Shown piece after piece: positions 48,553 through 61,778 of a stretch of DNA of 64,000 nucleotides; position 1 is the first letter of the stretch, and each line of letters begins with the position of its first letter. The notes under the pieces are model-generated. The model was not told where the DNA came from, searched no databases, and worked only from the letters and a program-made list of their open reading frames with translations. Position numbers and translations under genes: made by a program. The DNA is from Limnohabitans sp. MMS-10A-178 (GTDB lineage: Bacteria > Pseudomonadota > Gammaproteobacteria > Burkholderiales > Burkholderiaceae_C). Location of the stretch: NCBI RefSeq assembly GCF_003063375.1, contig NZ_NERY01000001.1:124001-188000 (forward strand), read 5' to 3'.

Positions 48553-48668
48553 GGTGATATGTATTCAGCAATACCTCTATTTTCGCCAATTTGAAGAAGC
48601 CTTGCCCAAGTCCTAGATCGTAACCAAAATCTGCACCCCAGCCATCGCTGCGGTGTGAAGGACAACAA

Positions 48669-49865
48669 ATGGTTTCGACTCGAGAAAATCTCAATGCTTG
48701 GCTGCGTTTAAGCCTCACGCCTGGCGTGGGCAACATCACAGCTCGGTCTTTGCTGTTGGGGTTTGGCTTGCCTGAAGCCATCTTTGAGCGAAGCGCCCTC
48801 CAATTGCAAGCGCTTGTGAGTGAGGCAACCAGCCTGCAACTGTGCCGCATCCCGCCAGGCCTGGATGAAGCCGTAGAAACCACCTGGGCTTGGCTACACA
48901 CTCAAACTCACTCGGGGTCTTCCAAGATCCTTCACAAGAGGCTGCTCACTTTGGCCGATCCTGACTATCCCAGTAGCCTCATGCTCACCCCCGACCCCCC
49001 TTGCTTGTTGTACGTTTTGGGACAAACACAGCACCTGCATTTGCTCAGTCCACCCACCGACCATGCACCACCGGCAATGGCTGTGGTGGGAAGCCGCAAC
49101 CCAACACCGCAGGGTCGATTGAACGCGCACGATTTTTCAGCGCACTTGGCACAAGCCGGCCTGACGGTGGTGTCTGGCTTGGCCTTAGGCGTTGACACTG
49201 CGGCGCACCAAGGCGCTCTAAAAGGCGGCCATCCCAATCATCCGCTGCACACCATTGCTGTTGTGGGCACGGGGCTAGACCGCGTCTATCCCTACCAAAA
49301 CCATGCATTGGCCCTCAAAATTGCGGCGAACGGCTTGTTGATCAGCGAGTACCCGCTCAACACGCCGCCCATCACCTCCAACTTTCCAAAGCGCAACCGA
49401 CTCATTGCAGGTTTGTCGCAAGGCTGCCTGGTGGTGGAGGCCGCTACGCGCTCTGGCTCTTTAATTACCGCCAAGCAGGCCTTGGACTTGGGCAAAGAAG
49501 TGTTTGCCATTCCAGGCTCCATTCACACCACGGTGTCTAAGGGTTGCCACGATCTCATCAAGCAAGGCGCCAAATTGGTCGACTGCACACAAGATATTTT
49601 GGAAGAGTTAAAAAATTTGCCCAAGGTGCAAGTCTGCAAGACCAGCAGTTTGCCGCCCGATTTGTCAGACACAAGGTCTAACTTACTAGCACCATCCACC
49701 TTGCTTGAGCATCTTGGTCAAGACCCTGTGGGGTTGGATGAATTGCAAATCAGAAGCGGCTTGAGCGTTGCGCACTTGCAAGCTGAATTGTTTCAACTTG
49801 AATTGAATGGCGTACTCGGCCGCTTGCCAGGCGGCCTTTACCAACAACTCAAGCGAAAGATTTAG
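48669..49865 (+). CDS. dprA: DNA processing protein DprA
   Basis: Loads RecA on incoming single-stranded DNA during natural transformation. The 398-residue protein has an N-terminal SAM-like region, the Rossmann-like core (VVGSRNPTPQGRLNA, VSGLALGVDTAAHQGAL, FPKRNRLIAGLSQG) and a C-terminal winged helix (about 335-390). Its presence is compatible with transformability but does not prove it. It converges on secF with a 4-bp overlap. Confidence 0.95.
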   Translation: MVSTRENLNAWLRLSLTPGVGNITARSLLLGFGLPEAIFERSALQLQALVSEATSLQLCRIPPGLDEAVETTWAWLHTQTHSGSSKILHKRLLTLADPDYPSSLMLTPDPPCLLYVLGQTQHLHLLSPPTDHAPPAMAVVGSRNPTPQGRLNAHDFSAHLAQAGLTVVSGLALGVDTAAHQGALKGGHPNHPLHTIAVVGTGLDRVYPYQNHALALKIAANGLLISEYPLNTPPITSNFPKRNRLIAGLSQGCLVVEAATRSGSLITAKQALDLGKEVFAIPGSIHTTVSKGCHDLIKQGAKLVDCTQDILEELKNLPKVQVCKTSSLPPDLSDTRSNLLAPSTLLEHLGQDPVGLDELQIRSGLSVAHLQAELFQLELNGVLGRLPGGLYQQLKRKI

Positions 49866-50815
49866 ACCACAGCGCCAGAGTTGGGATCGTCTGGGTCTTC
49901 GTCTTTTTTGGGCGGCGCCTTAATCAGGTCTTCGCGGCTAATACCCAGCCACATGGCAATGGCCGCAGCCACAAACACCGATGAGTAAATGCCAAACAAA
50001 ATACCAATGGTGAGCGCCATGGCAAAGTAGTGCAAAGTCTCGCCGCCAAACAACAACATGGAGAGCACCATGATTTGAGTGGAACCGTGCGTGATGATGG
50101 TTCGGCTGATGGTGGACGTGATGGCGTTGTCGATAATTTCCACCGTGCTCATCTTGCGATAACGGCGGAAGTTCTCGCGAATTCGGTCAAAAATCACCAC
50201 CGATTCGTTCACCGAATAACCCAGCACCGCCAGCACCGCAGCCAGCACTGCCAAGGAAAATTCCCATTGGAAGTATGCAAAGAAGCCCAAAATAATGATG
50301 ACGTCATGCAAGTTGGCAAGGATGGCTGCCACCGAAAACTTCCATTCAAAGCGTACCGCCAAATACAGCATGATGCCAACCACCACAAAAGCCAGCGCCT
50401 TCAAGCCGTCGGTGACCAACTCTTCGCCCACTTGTGGCCCCACAAACTCAGAGCGGCGTAAGGTCGCTTCTGCGTTTTGCGCTTTCAATGCCGTCATCAA
50501 GGCTTCGCTTTGTTGCGCAGAGCTCACGCCCTTTTGGGCAGGCAAGCGAATCATCACATCGCGCGCAGTGCCAAAGTTTTGAACCTGTACTTCGGTGTAG
50601 CCCAAGCTTGACACCACGCCACGCACCTTGGTGAGGTCGGCTGGCTGGCTGTAGCTCACTTCCATGACCGTGCCGCCAGTGAACTCCACCGACAAATGCA
50701 AACCACGGCTGAACAAAAAGAACACGGCCAACAAAAAAGTGATCAAGGAGATCGCGTTGAAAATCAACGCGTTCTTCATGAACGGGATGTCTTTGCGGAT
50801 TTTGAAAAATTCCAT
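49862..50815 (-). CDS. secF: Protein translocase subunit SecF
   Basis: With SecD it uses the proton gradient to pull proteins through SecYEG. The 317-residue protein has six membrane helices, a periplasmic loop after the first, and the family motif LGYSVNESVVIFDRIREN. It follows secD by 13 bp. Confidence 0.97.
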   Translation of the reverse strand: MEFFKIRKDIPFMKNALIFNAISLITFLLAVFFLFSRGLHLSVEFTGGTVMEVSYSQPADLTKVRGVVSSLGYTEVQVQNFGTARDVMIRLPAQKGVSSAQQSEALMTALKAQNAEATLRRSEFVGPQVGEELVTDGLKALAFVVVGIMLYLAVRFEWKFSVAAILANLHDVIIILGFFAYFQWEFSLAVLAAVLAVLGYSVNESVVIFDRIRENFRRYRKMSTVEIIDNAITSTISRTIITHGSTQIMVLSMLLFGGETLHYFAMALTIGILFGIYSSVFVAAAIAMWLGISREDLIKAPPKKDEDPDDPNSGAVV

Positions 50816-50828
50816 GATGCTGTTCGCT

Positions 50829-52724
50829 TTATGCTTTGTGGTCAGGTGTCACTACAGGGGCTGCTGAACCATCAGGGCGCCATACCGTGCCAATTGACAC
50901 TGACTTGAGTTTCTTCTGGCGGCCGTACCAAAGGTTAACCAAGCCGCGCGAGAAAAACACCGCCGAGAACATGCTGGTCAAAATGCCCAAGCAGTGCACC
51001 ACGGCAAAGCCTCGCACGGGGCCAGAGCCAAATGCCAGCAAAGCAACGCCTGCAATCAGGGTGGTGATGTTGGAGTCAAAAATGGTGGCCCAAGCACGGT
51101 CGTAACCAGTGTGAATGGCGGCTTGTGGCGAAGCGCCCAAACGCAACTCTTCTCGCACACGCTCATTGATGAGCACGTTGGAGTCAATGGCCATGCCAAG
51201 CGCCAGCGCCATGGCAGCCATGCCTGGCAATGTGAGTGTGGCTTGCAACATGGAAAGCACCGCCACCAGCAACAACAAGTTGACGCCCAAAGCAATGCTT
51301 GAGAACACACCAAACACCATGTAGTAAATGCTCATGAAAGCAACAATTACCAAGAAACCCCAAATCACGCTGTTGAAACCTTTGGCAATGTTTTCAGCAC
51401 CGAGGCTTGGGCCAATGGTGCGCTCTTCAATGATTTCCATGGGCGCCGCCAACGAGCCCGCACGCAATAGCAATGCTGTGTCATTGGCTTCGCTGGTGGT
51501 CATGCGACCCGAAATTTGAACACGGCCACCCCCAATTTCTGAGCGAATGACTGGGGCCGTGACCACTTCGCCTTTGCCTTTTTCAAACAGCAAAATGGCC
51601 ATGCGCTTGCCCACGTTTTCTCGCGTGACATCTTTAAAGATGCGCGCGCCCTTGCCATCCAAGGACAAGTTGACCACGGGTTCTTGGGTTTGATTGTCAA
51701 AGCCAGGCTGGGCGTCGGTCAGGTTGTCGCCAGTCAGGATGACTTGCTTTTTGACAATCACGGGTTGACCGTTGCGTTCTAAATATCGCTCAGAACCAAA
51801 CGGCACCATGCCATTGGTTTGCTCTGCCGATCGCGCTTCGCTGCTTTCATCGACCATGCGCACTTCCAAGGTGGCCGTGCGACCCAAAATATCTTTGGCC
51901 TTGGCGGTGTCTTGCACGCCTGGCAATTGCACCACGATGCGGTCCAAGCCTTGCTGCTGAATCACGGGTTCCGCCACGCCCAACTCATTGATTCGGTTGT
52001 GCAGGGTGGTGATGTTCTGCTTAAGGGCCTGCTCTTGAACACGTCGCGCAGCCTCGGGCTTGATGCTCGCAGTGATTTTGAACTCGCCTCCCTGGGCGGC
52101 CTCGGTCACTTGGAGGTCTGCAAATTGATCGGCCAACACTCGCTTGGCCGCTGCCACTTGCGCTTGATCACGCAAACGAATTTCGATGTTCGATTCGCTG
52201 CGAGAAATGCCACCATGTCGCACATCTTTTTCGCGCAATGTGGTGCGAATGTCACCTGCCAAGGAATCAATTTTTTGGGTCAATGCGGCTTTCATGTCGA
52301 CTTGCAACATGAAGTGCACACCACCGCGTAAATCTAGACCCAAATACATGGGCGCAGCATGCAAGGCGGTAAGCCAAGCAGGCGAGCGTGACAGCAAATT
52401 CAAAGCCACCACATAACTATTGTCAGAACCTTCAGGGATGAGCGCTTTTTGAATGGCGTCTTTGGCCTTCAACTGCTGTTCGGTGCTCTCAAAACGGGCC
52501 TTGATGGAGTTACCCTCCAAGATGAGTCCCGCAATGGGTACATTGGCCGCTTCGATGGCGTCTGAAACACGTTTGAGCGTCGTCTCATCCACCTTGGCCG
52601 TGACCTTGGAAGAGGACACCTGAACAGCTGGCGCTTCGCCAAAAAAGTTAGGCAAGGTGTACACCACGCCTAGCAACAAAGCGACCACAATGATCGCAAA
52701 TTTCCACACCGGATAACGGTTCAT
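50829..52724 (-). CDS. secD: Protein translocase subunit SecD
   Basis: A 631-residue partner of SecF with one N-terminal helix, a large periplasmic region (about 30-460) and five C-terminal helices. DLRGGVHFMLQVD and GMAIDSNVLINERVREEL are signatures. The order yajC-secD-secF on one strand is the standard operon; tgt and queA are not in the window. Confidence 0.97.
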   Translation of the reverse strand: MNRYPVWKFAIIVVALLLGVVYTLPNFFGEAPAVQVSSSKVTAKVDETTLKRVSDAIEAANVPIAGLILEGNSIKARFESTEQQLKAKDAIQKALIPEGSDNSYVVALNLLSRSPAWLTALHAAPMYLGLDLRGGVHFMLQVDMKAALTQKIDSLAGDIRTTLREKDVRHGGISRSESNIEIRLRDQAQVAAAKRVLADQFADLQVTEAAQGGEFKITASIKPEAARRVQEQALKQNITTLHNRINELGVAEPVIQQQGLDRIVVQLPGVQDTAKAKDILGRTATLEVRMVDESSEARSAEQTNGMVPFGSERYLERNGQPVIVKKQVILTGDNLTDAQPGFDNQTQEPVVNLSLDGKGARIFKDVTRENVGKRMAILLFEKGKGEVVTAPVIRSEIGGGRVQISGRMTTSEANDTALLLRAGSLAAPMEIIEERTIGPSLGAENIAKGFNSVIWGFLVIVAFMSIYYMVFGVFSSIALGVNLLLLVAVLSMLQATLTLPGMAAMALALGMAIDSNVLINERVREELRLGASPQAAIHTGYDRAWATIFDSNITTLIAGVALLAFGSGPVRGFAVVHCLGILTSMFSAVFFSRGLVNLWYGRQKKLKSVSIGTVWRPDGSAAPVVTPDHKA

Positions 52725-52816
52725 GATGGCAGCCGCTTCAAAGAAGAGAACAAATCGAAAGCGTTTTCACGCGACCCTAGCAAGCACTGACTTGGCGCAG
52801 TGCAAGAAGAGCAAAA

Positions 52817-53149
52817 TTATTTCATTGAGCCCTTGGGCAAAACCTGAATAACGGCAGAGCGCTGCATTTGGACTTCAACACCACCGGCAATTTCAATGGT
52901 CAAAAAGCCGTCGCCCAACTTACTCACTCTGCCCACAAAACCTCCAGCAGTGATGATCTCATCGCCTTTGGCAAGTGCATCGATCATGGTTCTGTGCTCT
53001 TTTTGTTTTTTCATTTGCGGCCGAATCATGACGAAATACAGCACCAGAAACATCAAAAGCAGGGGCAGCATGCTCATCAAAGTAGATTGCATATCGCCAC
53101 CAGAGGCGGCGGCTGGGGCAGTTTGGGCGAATGCGGATGAAATAAACAT
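52817..53149 (-). CDS. yajC: Preprotein translocase subunit YajC
   Basis: A small accessory of SecDF. The start at 53149 (MFISSAFAQTAPAAASG) gives 110 residues; an ATG 69 bp upstream is open but unlike the family. One membrane helix with LLMFLVLYFVMIRPQMKKQ, then the conserved GDEIITAGGFVGRV. It diverges from the nitrile hydratase genes. Confidence 0.95.
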   Translation of the reverse strand: MFISSAFAQTAPAAASGGDMQSTLMSMLPLLLMFLVLYFVMIRPQMKKQKEHRTMIDALAKGDEIITAGGFVGRVSKLGDGFLTIEIAGGVEVQMQRSAVIQVLPKGSMK

Positions 53150-53279
53150 CAAAGAACTCCACGAATAAAATAAGGGGAACGACCTCAAAGCGGGCCTAAA
53201 ACCGTTTTTTGAAGTCAACTCCCAATTGTAAGCGGGCTATGATGGCAACCAAAGACCTTGTCCAACTCGGGAGACGACC

Positions 53280-53927
53280 TTGAGCAGCCTATCCCATGAC
53301 CATGACCATGACCATGACGATGACCATGACCATGCGCACCCCCACGATCACGTCCATTCCTCATTGAGCGACATGGAAGTGAGGGTTCGAGCCCTAGAAA
53401 CCCTGCTGACTCAAAAAGGCTACATCGACCCCGCTGCCATAGACCGCATCATTGAAACCTACGAAACCGAAGTTGGCCCTCACAACGGCGCTCAAGTGGT
53501 GGCCAAAGCTTGGGCTGAGCCTGAATTCAAAGCTTGGCTGTTGAAAGATGCTACGGCCGCCATAGCCTCTTTGGGCTTTACGGGTCGACAAGGGGAGCAC
53601 ATGGTGGCTCTGGAAAACACCTCTGACCAGCACAATATGGTGGTTTGCACCCTGTGCAGCTGCTACCCCTGGCCAATTTTGGGCTTACCGCCCGTTTGGT
53701 ACAAAAGCGCAGCCTATCGTTCACGCACGGTTCTTGAGCCTCGCAAAGTTTTGGCTGACTTTGGTGTGACTTTGCCTGAAAGTACCCGAATTCGCGTTTG
53801 GGACTCCACTGCCGAACTTCGCTATTTAGTCTTGCCCAAGCGCCCCGATGGCACCGAGCATCTGTCGCAAGCTGAACTCGCCAGCCTGGTCACCCGCGAC
53901 GCCATGATTGGGACGGCCCTCGTATGA
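53280..53927 (+). CDS. Nitrile hydratase alpha subunit, cobalt type, His-rich N-terminus
   Basis: Hydrates nitriles to amides. The metal-binding motif is CTLCSC at 123-128; Thr at the second position is the cobalt-type signature (iron types have Ser). The frame opens at TTG 53280 and gives 215 residues; an ATG at 53373 would remove the first 31 residues. Those include ten His among residues 6-26, an extension known in shorter form in other Co-type enzymes and possibly useful for metal capture. The beta gene overlaps by 4 bp. No amidase to use the product is in the window. Confidence 0.95.
   Translation: MSSLSHDHDHDHDDDHDHAHPHDHVHSSLSDMEVRVRALETLLTQKGYIDPAAIDRIIETYETEVGPHNGAQVVAKAWAEPEFKAWLLKDATAAIASLGFTGRQGEHMVALENTSDQHNMVVCTLCSCYPWPILGLPPVWYKSAAYRSRTVLEPRKVLADFGVTLPESTRIRVWDSTAELRYLVLPKRPDGTEHLSQAELASLVTRDAMIGTALV
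53295..53333 (+). repeat. CATGAC hexamer tandem repeat in the nitrile hydratase alpha gene
   Basis: About six and a half in-frame copies of CATGAC, with one GATGAC variant, encode alternating His and Asp. The tract could expand or contract by slippage without changing frame. Confidence 0.85.
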
Positions 53928-54598
53928 ACGGTGTGCACGACATGGGGGGCCAACAGGGATTTGGTCCGGTCCTCATAGAAACCCACGAGCCCTTATTTCA
54001 CGCGCCATGGGAAAGTCGAGCCATGGCGGTCACTGTGGCCATGGGCGCCAGCGGGCAATGGAACATCGACCTGAGTCGCGCGGCGCGCGAGTCCTTGCCG
54101 CCCGCCATCTACTTGTACAGTAGCTATTACGAGATTTGGATCCGCGCCCTTGAAAAACTCATGTTGGAACGCGGCATGGTGACGCATGCCGAACTCGCCA
54201 CCGGTCAACAGAGCACCCTCCCCGTCCAAGTAAGCAAGGTTCTTACCAAAGAGAGCGTGGACGCTGCCTTGAAAGCAGGCAGCCCCACCGAGCGCCCCAT
54301 TGATCAGCCCGCCTTGTTCAAAGTTGGCCAAAAAGTGCGCGCACGCAACATGCACCCACAGGGCCATACCCGATTACCGCGGTATGTGCGCGGCCATGTA
54401 GGCACCGTGGTCAGTTTGCATGGCGGTCATGTGTTTCCAGATGGCCACACTTTGCATGCCTCACCGCCTTTCAATGTGCCTGTGCAATGGCTTTACACCG
54501 TGGTCTTTGATGGCCCTACCCTGTGGGGCGAACACAGCGATCCCACTTTGGAGGTGACGGTAGACGCTTGGGAATCTTATTTAGAAGCAGTTGTCTAA
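53924..54598 (+). CDS. Nitrile hydratase beta subunit
   Basis: Forms the heterodimer with the alpha subunit and contributes arginines to the active site. The 224-residue protein starts [16 protein letters not shown], the classic beta N-terminus, and has [14 protein letters not shown] and the C-terminal barrel with [15 protein letters not shown]. Translation is coupled to alpha through an ATGA overlap. Confidence 0.96.
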   Translation: MNGVHDMGGQQGFGPVLIETHEPLFHAPWESRAMAVTVAMGASGQWNIDLSRAARESLPPAIYLYSSYYEIWIRALEKLMLERGMVTHAELATGQQSTLPVQVSKVLTKESVDAALKAGSPTERPIDQPALFKVGQKVRARNMHPQGHTRLPRYVRGHVGTVVSLHGGHVFPDGHTLHASPPFNVPVQWLYTVVFDGPTLWGEHSDPTLEVTVDAWESYLEAVV

Positions 54599-54617
54599 AA
54601 CCTTCCGAACGACAGCC

Positions 54618-55028
54618 ATGCAAAACACCCACCTCACCCTCGAAGAAATTGCCCGGCATTGCGGCGGCCAAATGCCACTTCCCGTGCAAGACGGCAAGGG
54701 CACCGTCTTCGCAGAGCCTTGGCAAGCGCATGCTTTTGCCATGACCTTGCAGCTGCACGAAAAGGGTTTGTTCACATGGCCAGAGTGGGCCGCGGCACTC
54801 ACTCAAGAAATTAGCAACGCGCAGCAGGCCGGCGATGCCGACACAGGTGCAACGTATTACTCCCACTGGCTGAATGCGCTAGAAGCCATGGTGTTGGCAA
54901 AGCAATGGGGCACGGCAGAACAAATACATGATTTAGAGCATGCGTGGGAAGATGCCGCCGCCCGCACACCACACGGCCAGCCCATTGTTTTAGAAATTCA
55001 AGGCTCTGGCGTGTCGGTGTCAAATTGA
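54618..55028 (+). CDS. Nitrile hydratase accessory/activator protein (P14K-like)
   Basis: A 136-residue protein homologous to the beta-subunit N-terminal half, with VFAEPWQAHAFAMTLQLHE and YYSHWLNALEAMVL. In cobalt-type systems this protein (P14K/NhlE) swaps with an alpha subunit to deliver oxidised, cobalt-loaded alpha. The ATG at 54618 is used; an in-frame TTG at 54591 that overlaps the beta stop is possible. It completes the alpha-beta-activator cassette. Confidence 0.9.
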   Translation: MQNTHLTLEEIARHCGGQMPLPVQDGKGTVFAEPWQAHAFAMTLQLHEKGLFTWPEWAAALTQEISNAQQAGDADTGATYYSHWLNALEAMVLAKQWGTAEQIHDLEHAWEDAAARTPHGQPIVLEIQGSGVSVSN

Positions 55029-55095
55029 CCGCGCATCAATTTCTGCTGCGCCAATTAGGCCCGCTATGATGCGCCCAGCTTTCGGAAATTAAAAC

Positions 55096-55962
55096 TTGCG
55101 ATTCCCCTTTCTTCCTGTAGCCGCCCTGATGGGCAGTTTGATCACGCTTTGTGCGGGCACCTCGCTGGCCAAAAGTTTGTTTCCTTTCGTGGGCGCAGAA
55201 GGCACCACCACTTACCGCCTGATTTTTTCGACCCTGTTGTTGATGGCCTTTTGGCGACCCTGGCGCCGCACTTGGACTTGGTCTGAAGCTCCCATACTCA
55301 TTTTGTTCGGCGCTACCTTGGGCGTCATGAACTTGCTGTTTTACAACGCCCTGAAAACCGTGCCCTTTGGTTTGGCCATTGCCATTGAGTTCACAGGCCC
55401 ACTGGCTGTGGCTTTGTGGTCCTCCAAAAAACCACTCGACTTTGTGTGGATTGTTTTGGCCGTGATTGGCATGGGTTTGATATTGCCATTGGGGCCGCAG
55501 GGTATAGACAATCCAGCGGCTCTTGATCCTGTTGGCATTGCTTACGCATTGGGCGCTGGCGTTTGCTGGGCCCTGTACATCGTCATTGGGCAACGCGTGG
55601 CCGATCGCATTGGCGCTTTTGCCACGCCCATGGGCATGTTGGTGGCAGCACTGGTGGTTACGCCATTTGGCATTGGTGTTGCAGGCTCGTCCTTGCTGAA
55701 TATGGAATGGATGCTCATAGGCTTGGGCATTGCATTGCTCTCAAGCGCCATTCCCTACAGCTTGGAAATGTATTCGCTCAAACACTTGCCCAAACAAACC
55801 TTCAGCATCTTGCTCAGCTTGGAGCCTGCTGTAGGGGCATTGGCCGGCTGGTTGGTGTTATCAGAGCAACTCAACCTGCAACAACTGTGCGCCATCGGCT
55901 TGATCATGGCCGCTTCGATGGGAAGCGCCATGACCGCGGGTCAGCGCCAGATCACAAATTAG
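55096..55962 (+). CDS. EamA-family exporter, RhtA-like
   Basis: A 288-residue ten-helix transporter with FTGPLAVALWSSKKPLDFVW and ALYIVIGQRVADRIG, features of the RhtA threonine/homoserine exporter branch. The frame begins at TTG 55096; no ATG is better placed. The substrate remains a guess. It is downstream of the nitrile hydratase cassette by 67 bp and converges on gyrB. Confidence 0.88.
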   Translation: MRFPFLPVAALMGSLITLCAGTSLAKSLFPFVGAEGTTTYRLIFSTLLLMAFWRPWRRTWTWSEAPILILFGATLGVMNLLFYNALKTVPFGLAIAIEFTGPLAVALWSSKKPLDFVWIVLAVIGMGLILPLGPQGIDNPAALDPVGIAYALGAGVCWALYIVIGQRVADRIGAFATPMGMLVAALVVTPFGIGVAGSSLLNMEWMLIGLGIALLSSAIPYSLEMYSLKHLPKQTFSILLSLEPAVGALAGWLVLSEQLNLQQLCAIGLIMAASMGSAMTAGQRQITN

Positions 55963-55971
55963 TGGGCTGCA

Positions 55972-59789
<3,818 letters not shown>

Positions 59790-59901
59790 GTCTTCCTCTG
59801 TTTTTTGGGGTCCCAATTTGGATTTTGGGAGCCTCTAGATTTTCGCTGATTTTTGGGCCCAAATTGCAGTTTTGCCACCCTTAATTCAGCATTCTTTTGG
59901 C

Positions 59902-61302
59902 TCAGCCTTTCAGCGTCTGCTCCAAGACGTGCAATTGCTGATTCAGCTCAGTCAATTGCTGGCGCTCGGCACTGATTTTGCGCACCGCATGCAACACGGT
60001 GGTATGGTCGCGGCCGCCAAACAACTCACCAATTTCTGGCAAGCTTTTTTGGGTCAACTCTTTGGCCAGGTACATGGCAATCTGGCGCGGTCGCGCAATG
60101 CTGGCGGGGCGTTTTTTGGAATACATGTCGGCAACCTTGATCTTGTAGTAATCGGCCACCGTTTTTTGGATGTTTTCAACGCTGATCTGGCGGTTTTGAA
60201 TGGACAGCAGGTCGCGCAGGGCTTCGCGAGCCAGTTGGATGGAAATTTCCTTCTGGTTAAAGCGCGAATACGCCAAAATTTTGCGCAAGGCGCCTTCGAG
60301 TTCGCGCACGTTGGAGCGCACGTTTTTGGCCACAAAGAAAGCCACTTCTTCGGGCATGACGGTGCCTTCGCTGATGGCTTTGTTGATCAGAATGGCCACG
60401 CGCATTTCAAGCTCTGGGGGCTCAATGGCCACCGTGAGGCCCGAGTCAAAGCGCGACACGAGGCGCTCATGAATGTCAGCCAATCCTTTGGGATAGGTGT
60501 CGCTGGTCATCACAATGTGCGACTTTTTGGCCAGCAATGCTTCAAAGGCGTTGAAAAATTCTTCTTGGGTACGATCTTTGTTGGCAAAGAACTGCACATC
60601 GTCAATGAGCAGCAAATCGAGGGAGTGATAACGGTGCTTGAATTCGTCAAAGGTCTTGCGCTGATAGGCTTTAACCACATCCGAGACAAACTGCTCTGCA
60701 TGAATGTAGAGAACTTTGGCGTCGGGCCTGTCGGCCAGCAATTTGTTGCCAACCGCATGCACCAAGTGGGTCTTGCCCAAACCCACACCACCATAAATAA
60801 ACAGGGGGTTGTAAAGGTGACCTGGCATGGTGGCCACATGCATGGCAGCAGCGCGCGCCATGCGGTTGGCCGAGCCTTCTACCAAGGTGTCAAATGTGAG
60901 GGCCGTGTTCAAACGATGGCGATGCCCATCTGCCGGCAATTCATCGGGTGCATCAGCAACTTCTGGTCGAGCCTCTAATGCGGCCTTTGCCATTGAAAAC
61001 GCAGTTTTTTCTTGTGCTTCTCTGGTAGCAAGCGCTAACTCAATTTGAATTTTTTGGCCATGCAAGCGAGATAAAACGTCAGCCAGTTTGGCGCTGTATT
61101 GCGCTCGAATCCAGTCGAGTTTGAATCGATTGGCCACAAACAAAGTGACCTTGGAGAGGTCGTCCGAAACTTGCGCTGTGAGGGGTTTGATCCAGGTGTT
61201 GAACTGCTGTTCAGGCATTTCCTGGGCCAGCTCATCGAGGCAAACTTTCCACAAAGCTTGTCCTGCTTCATCGGCATCGGAGGGGTGCTGTCCGTTGCTC
61301 AT
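59902..61302 (-). CDS. dnaA: Chromosomal replication initiator DnaA
   Basis: Binds DnaA boxes and melts oriC. The 466-residue protein has domain I (about 1-95), a linker, the AAA+ domain with Walker [10 protein letters not shown] at 171-179 and LLIDDVQFF, and a DNA-binding domain IV with [16 protein letters not shown]. It diverges from rpmH across the probable origin. Confidence 0.98.
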   Translation of the reverse strand: MSNGQHPSDADEAGQALWKVCLDELAQEMPEQQFNTWIKPLTAQVSDDLSKVTLFVANRFKLDWIRAQYSAKLADVLSRLHGQKIQIELALATREAQEKTAFSMAKAALEARPEVADAPDELPADGHRHRLNTALTFDTLVEGSANRMARAAAMHVATMPGHLYNPLFIYGGVGLGKTHLVHAVGNKLLADRPDAKVLYIHAEQFVSDVVKAYQRKTFDEFKHRYHSLDLLLIDDVQFFANKDRTQEEFFNAFEALLAKKSHIVMTSDTYPKGLADIHERLVSRFDSGLTVAIEPPELEMRVAILINKAISEGTVMPEEVAFFVAKNVRSNVRELEGALRKILAYSRFNQKEISIQLAREALRDLLSIQNRQISVENIQKTVADYYKIKVADMYSKKRPASIARPRQIAMYLAKELTQKSLPEIGELFGGRDHTTVLHAVRKISAERQQLTELNQQLHVLEQTLKG

Positions 61303-61368
61303 TGGCAGGCGCCTTGGGTGTGGACAGTTGCTGGTTTCATTCGACTCAAAAGTAACTTTATCAAGAGT

Positions 61369-61377
61369 TTATCCACA
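61369..61377 (+). promoter_or_regulatory. DnaA box
   Basis: TTATCCACA matches the consensus TTATNCACA exactly. It is about 67 bp upstream of the dnaA start and could serve both initiation and dnaA autoregulation. Confidence 0.8.
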
Positions 61378-61461
61378 TGCGAGGTGGACATGTTGCGGCC
61401 ATCATAAACCAGAATTTTCAAACTGGCGCCTGGTTTTTTCAGGAGATTCCCCTATGCGGGT

Positions 61462-61490
61462 TTGCCAGCCCCCAGAAAGTTTGCGATAAT
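61462..61490 (+). promoter_or_regulatory. Promoter for rpmH
   Basis: TTGCCA (61462-61467) and GATAAT (61485-61490) are separated by exactly 17 bp, placing a start near 61497 and a leader of about 55 nt before rpmH. Confidence 0.7.
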
Positions 61491-61551
61491 CGCGGGTTCC
61501 CCCCAAAACAACCATGTGGTATGGGGGATCCGATACTTGGGATGACTCAAA

Positions 61552-61686
61552 ATGAAACGCACTTACCAACCTTCTAAAACACGCCGCGCCCGTACACACG
61601 GCTTTTTGGTCCGCATGAAAACACGTGGTGGCCGCGCTGTGATCAATGCGCGCCGTGCCAAGGGCCGCAAGCGTCTGGCCGCCTAA
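61552..61686 (+). CDS. rpmH: 50S ribosomal protein bL34
   Basis: A 44-residue basic ribosomal protein, [20 protein letters not shown] at the N-terminus and ending RKRLAA, as in the whole bL34 family. It is first in rpmH-rnpA-yidD-yidC, opposite dnaA. Confidence 0.98.
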   Translation: MKRTYQPSKTRRARTHGFLVRMKTRGGRAVINARRAKGRKRLAA

Positions 61687-61695
61687 GCTCAGACA

Positions 61696-61721
61696 TTGCG
61701 CCCAGACTTTGCGCCCAAACT
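61696..61721. repeat. Two tandem 13-bp units between rpmH and rnpA
   Basis: TTGCGCCCAGACT (61696-61708) is followed directly by TTGCGCCCAAACT (61709-61721), differing at one base. No function is apparent; they are too GC-rich to be unwinding 13-mers. Confidence 0.7.
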
Positions 61722-61778
61722 TTGTGACGGCAATTTCCACGCCTCATAGCGCATTGTCTTTCCTGCCCGATTGCCAAT

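Larger units (their letters stand above)
61303..61551. other. Probable replication origin region between dnaA and rpmH
   Basis: The 249-bp spacer in the dnaA/rpmH arrangement where oriC lies in many Burkholderiales. It contains an AT-rich stretch (about 61337-61372) next to a perfect DnaA box (61369-61377). A weaker box (TGTGGACAG, two mismatches) spans 61320-61328. Having only one consensus box is fewer than expected, so other weak sites or a different location are possible. Confidence 0.6.

Noticed and set aside
53295..53333. CRISPR-like or minisatellite array
   Set aside because: The repeats are contiguous hexamers without spacers, in frame, and encode His-Asp in the nitrile hydratase alpha subunit.
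59811..59830. TCCCAA/TTGGGA hairpin in the dnaA-dnaN spacer as a terminator
   Set aside because: The stem is only 6 bp and is not followed by a T-run on the minus strand.
59872..60978. Long plus-strand open frame opposite dnaA
   Set aside because: It has His/Phe/Gly-rich content typical of the reverse complement of a real gene, and dnaA is unambiguous. Similar long frames opposite gyrB, dnaN, fba, fadD and the first MFS gene were rejected for the same reason.
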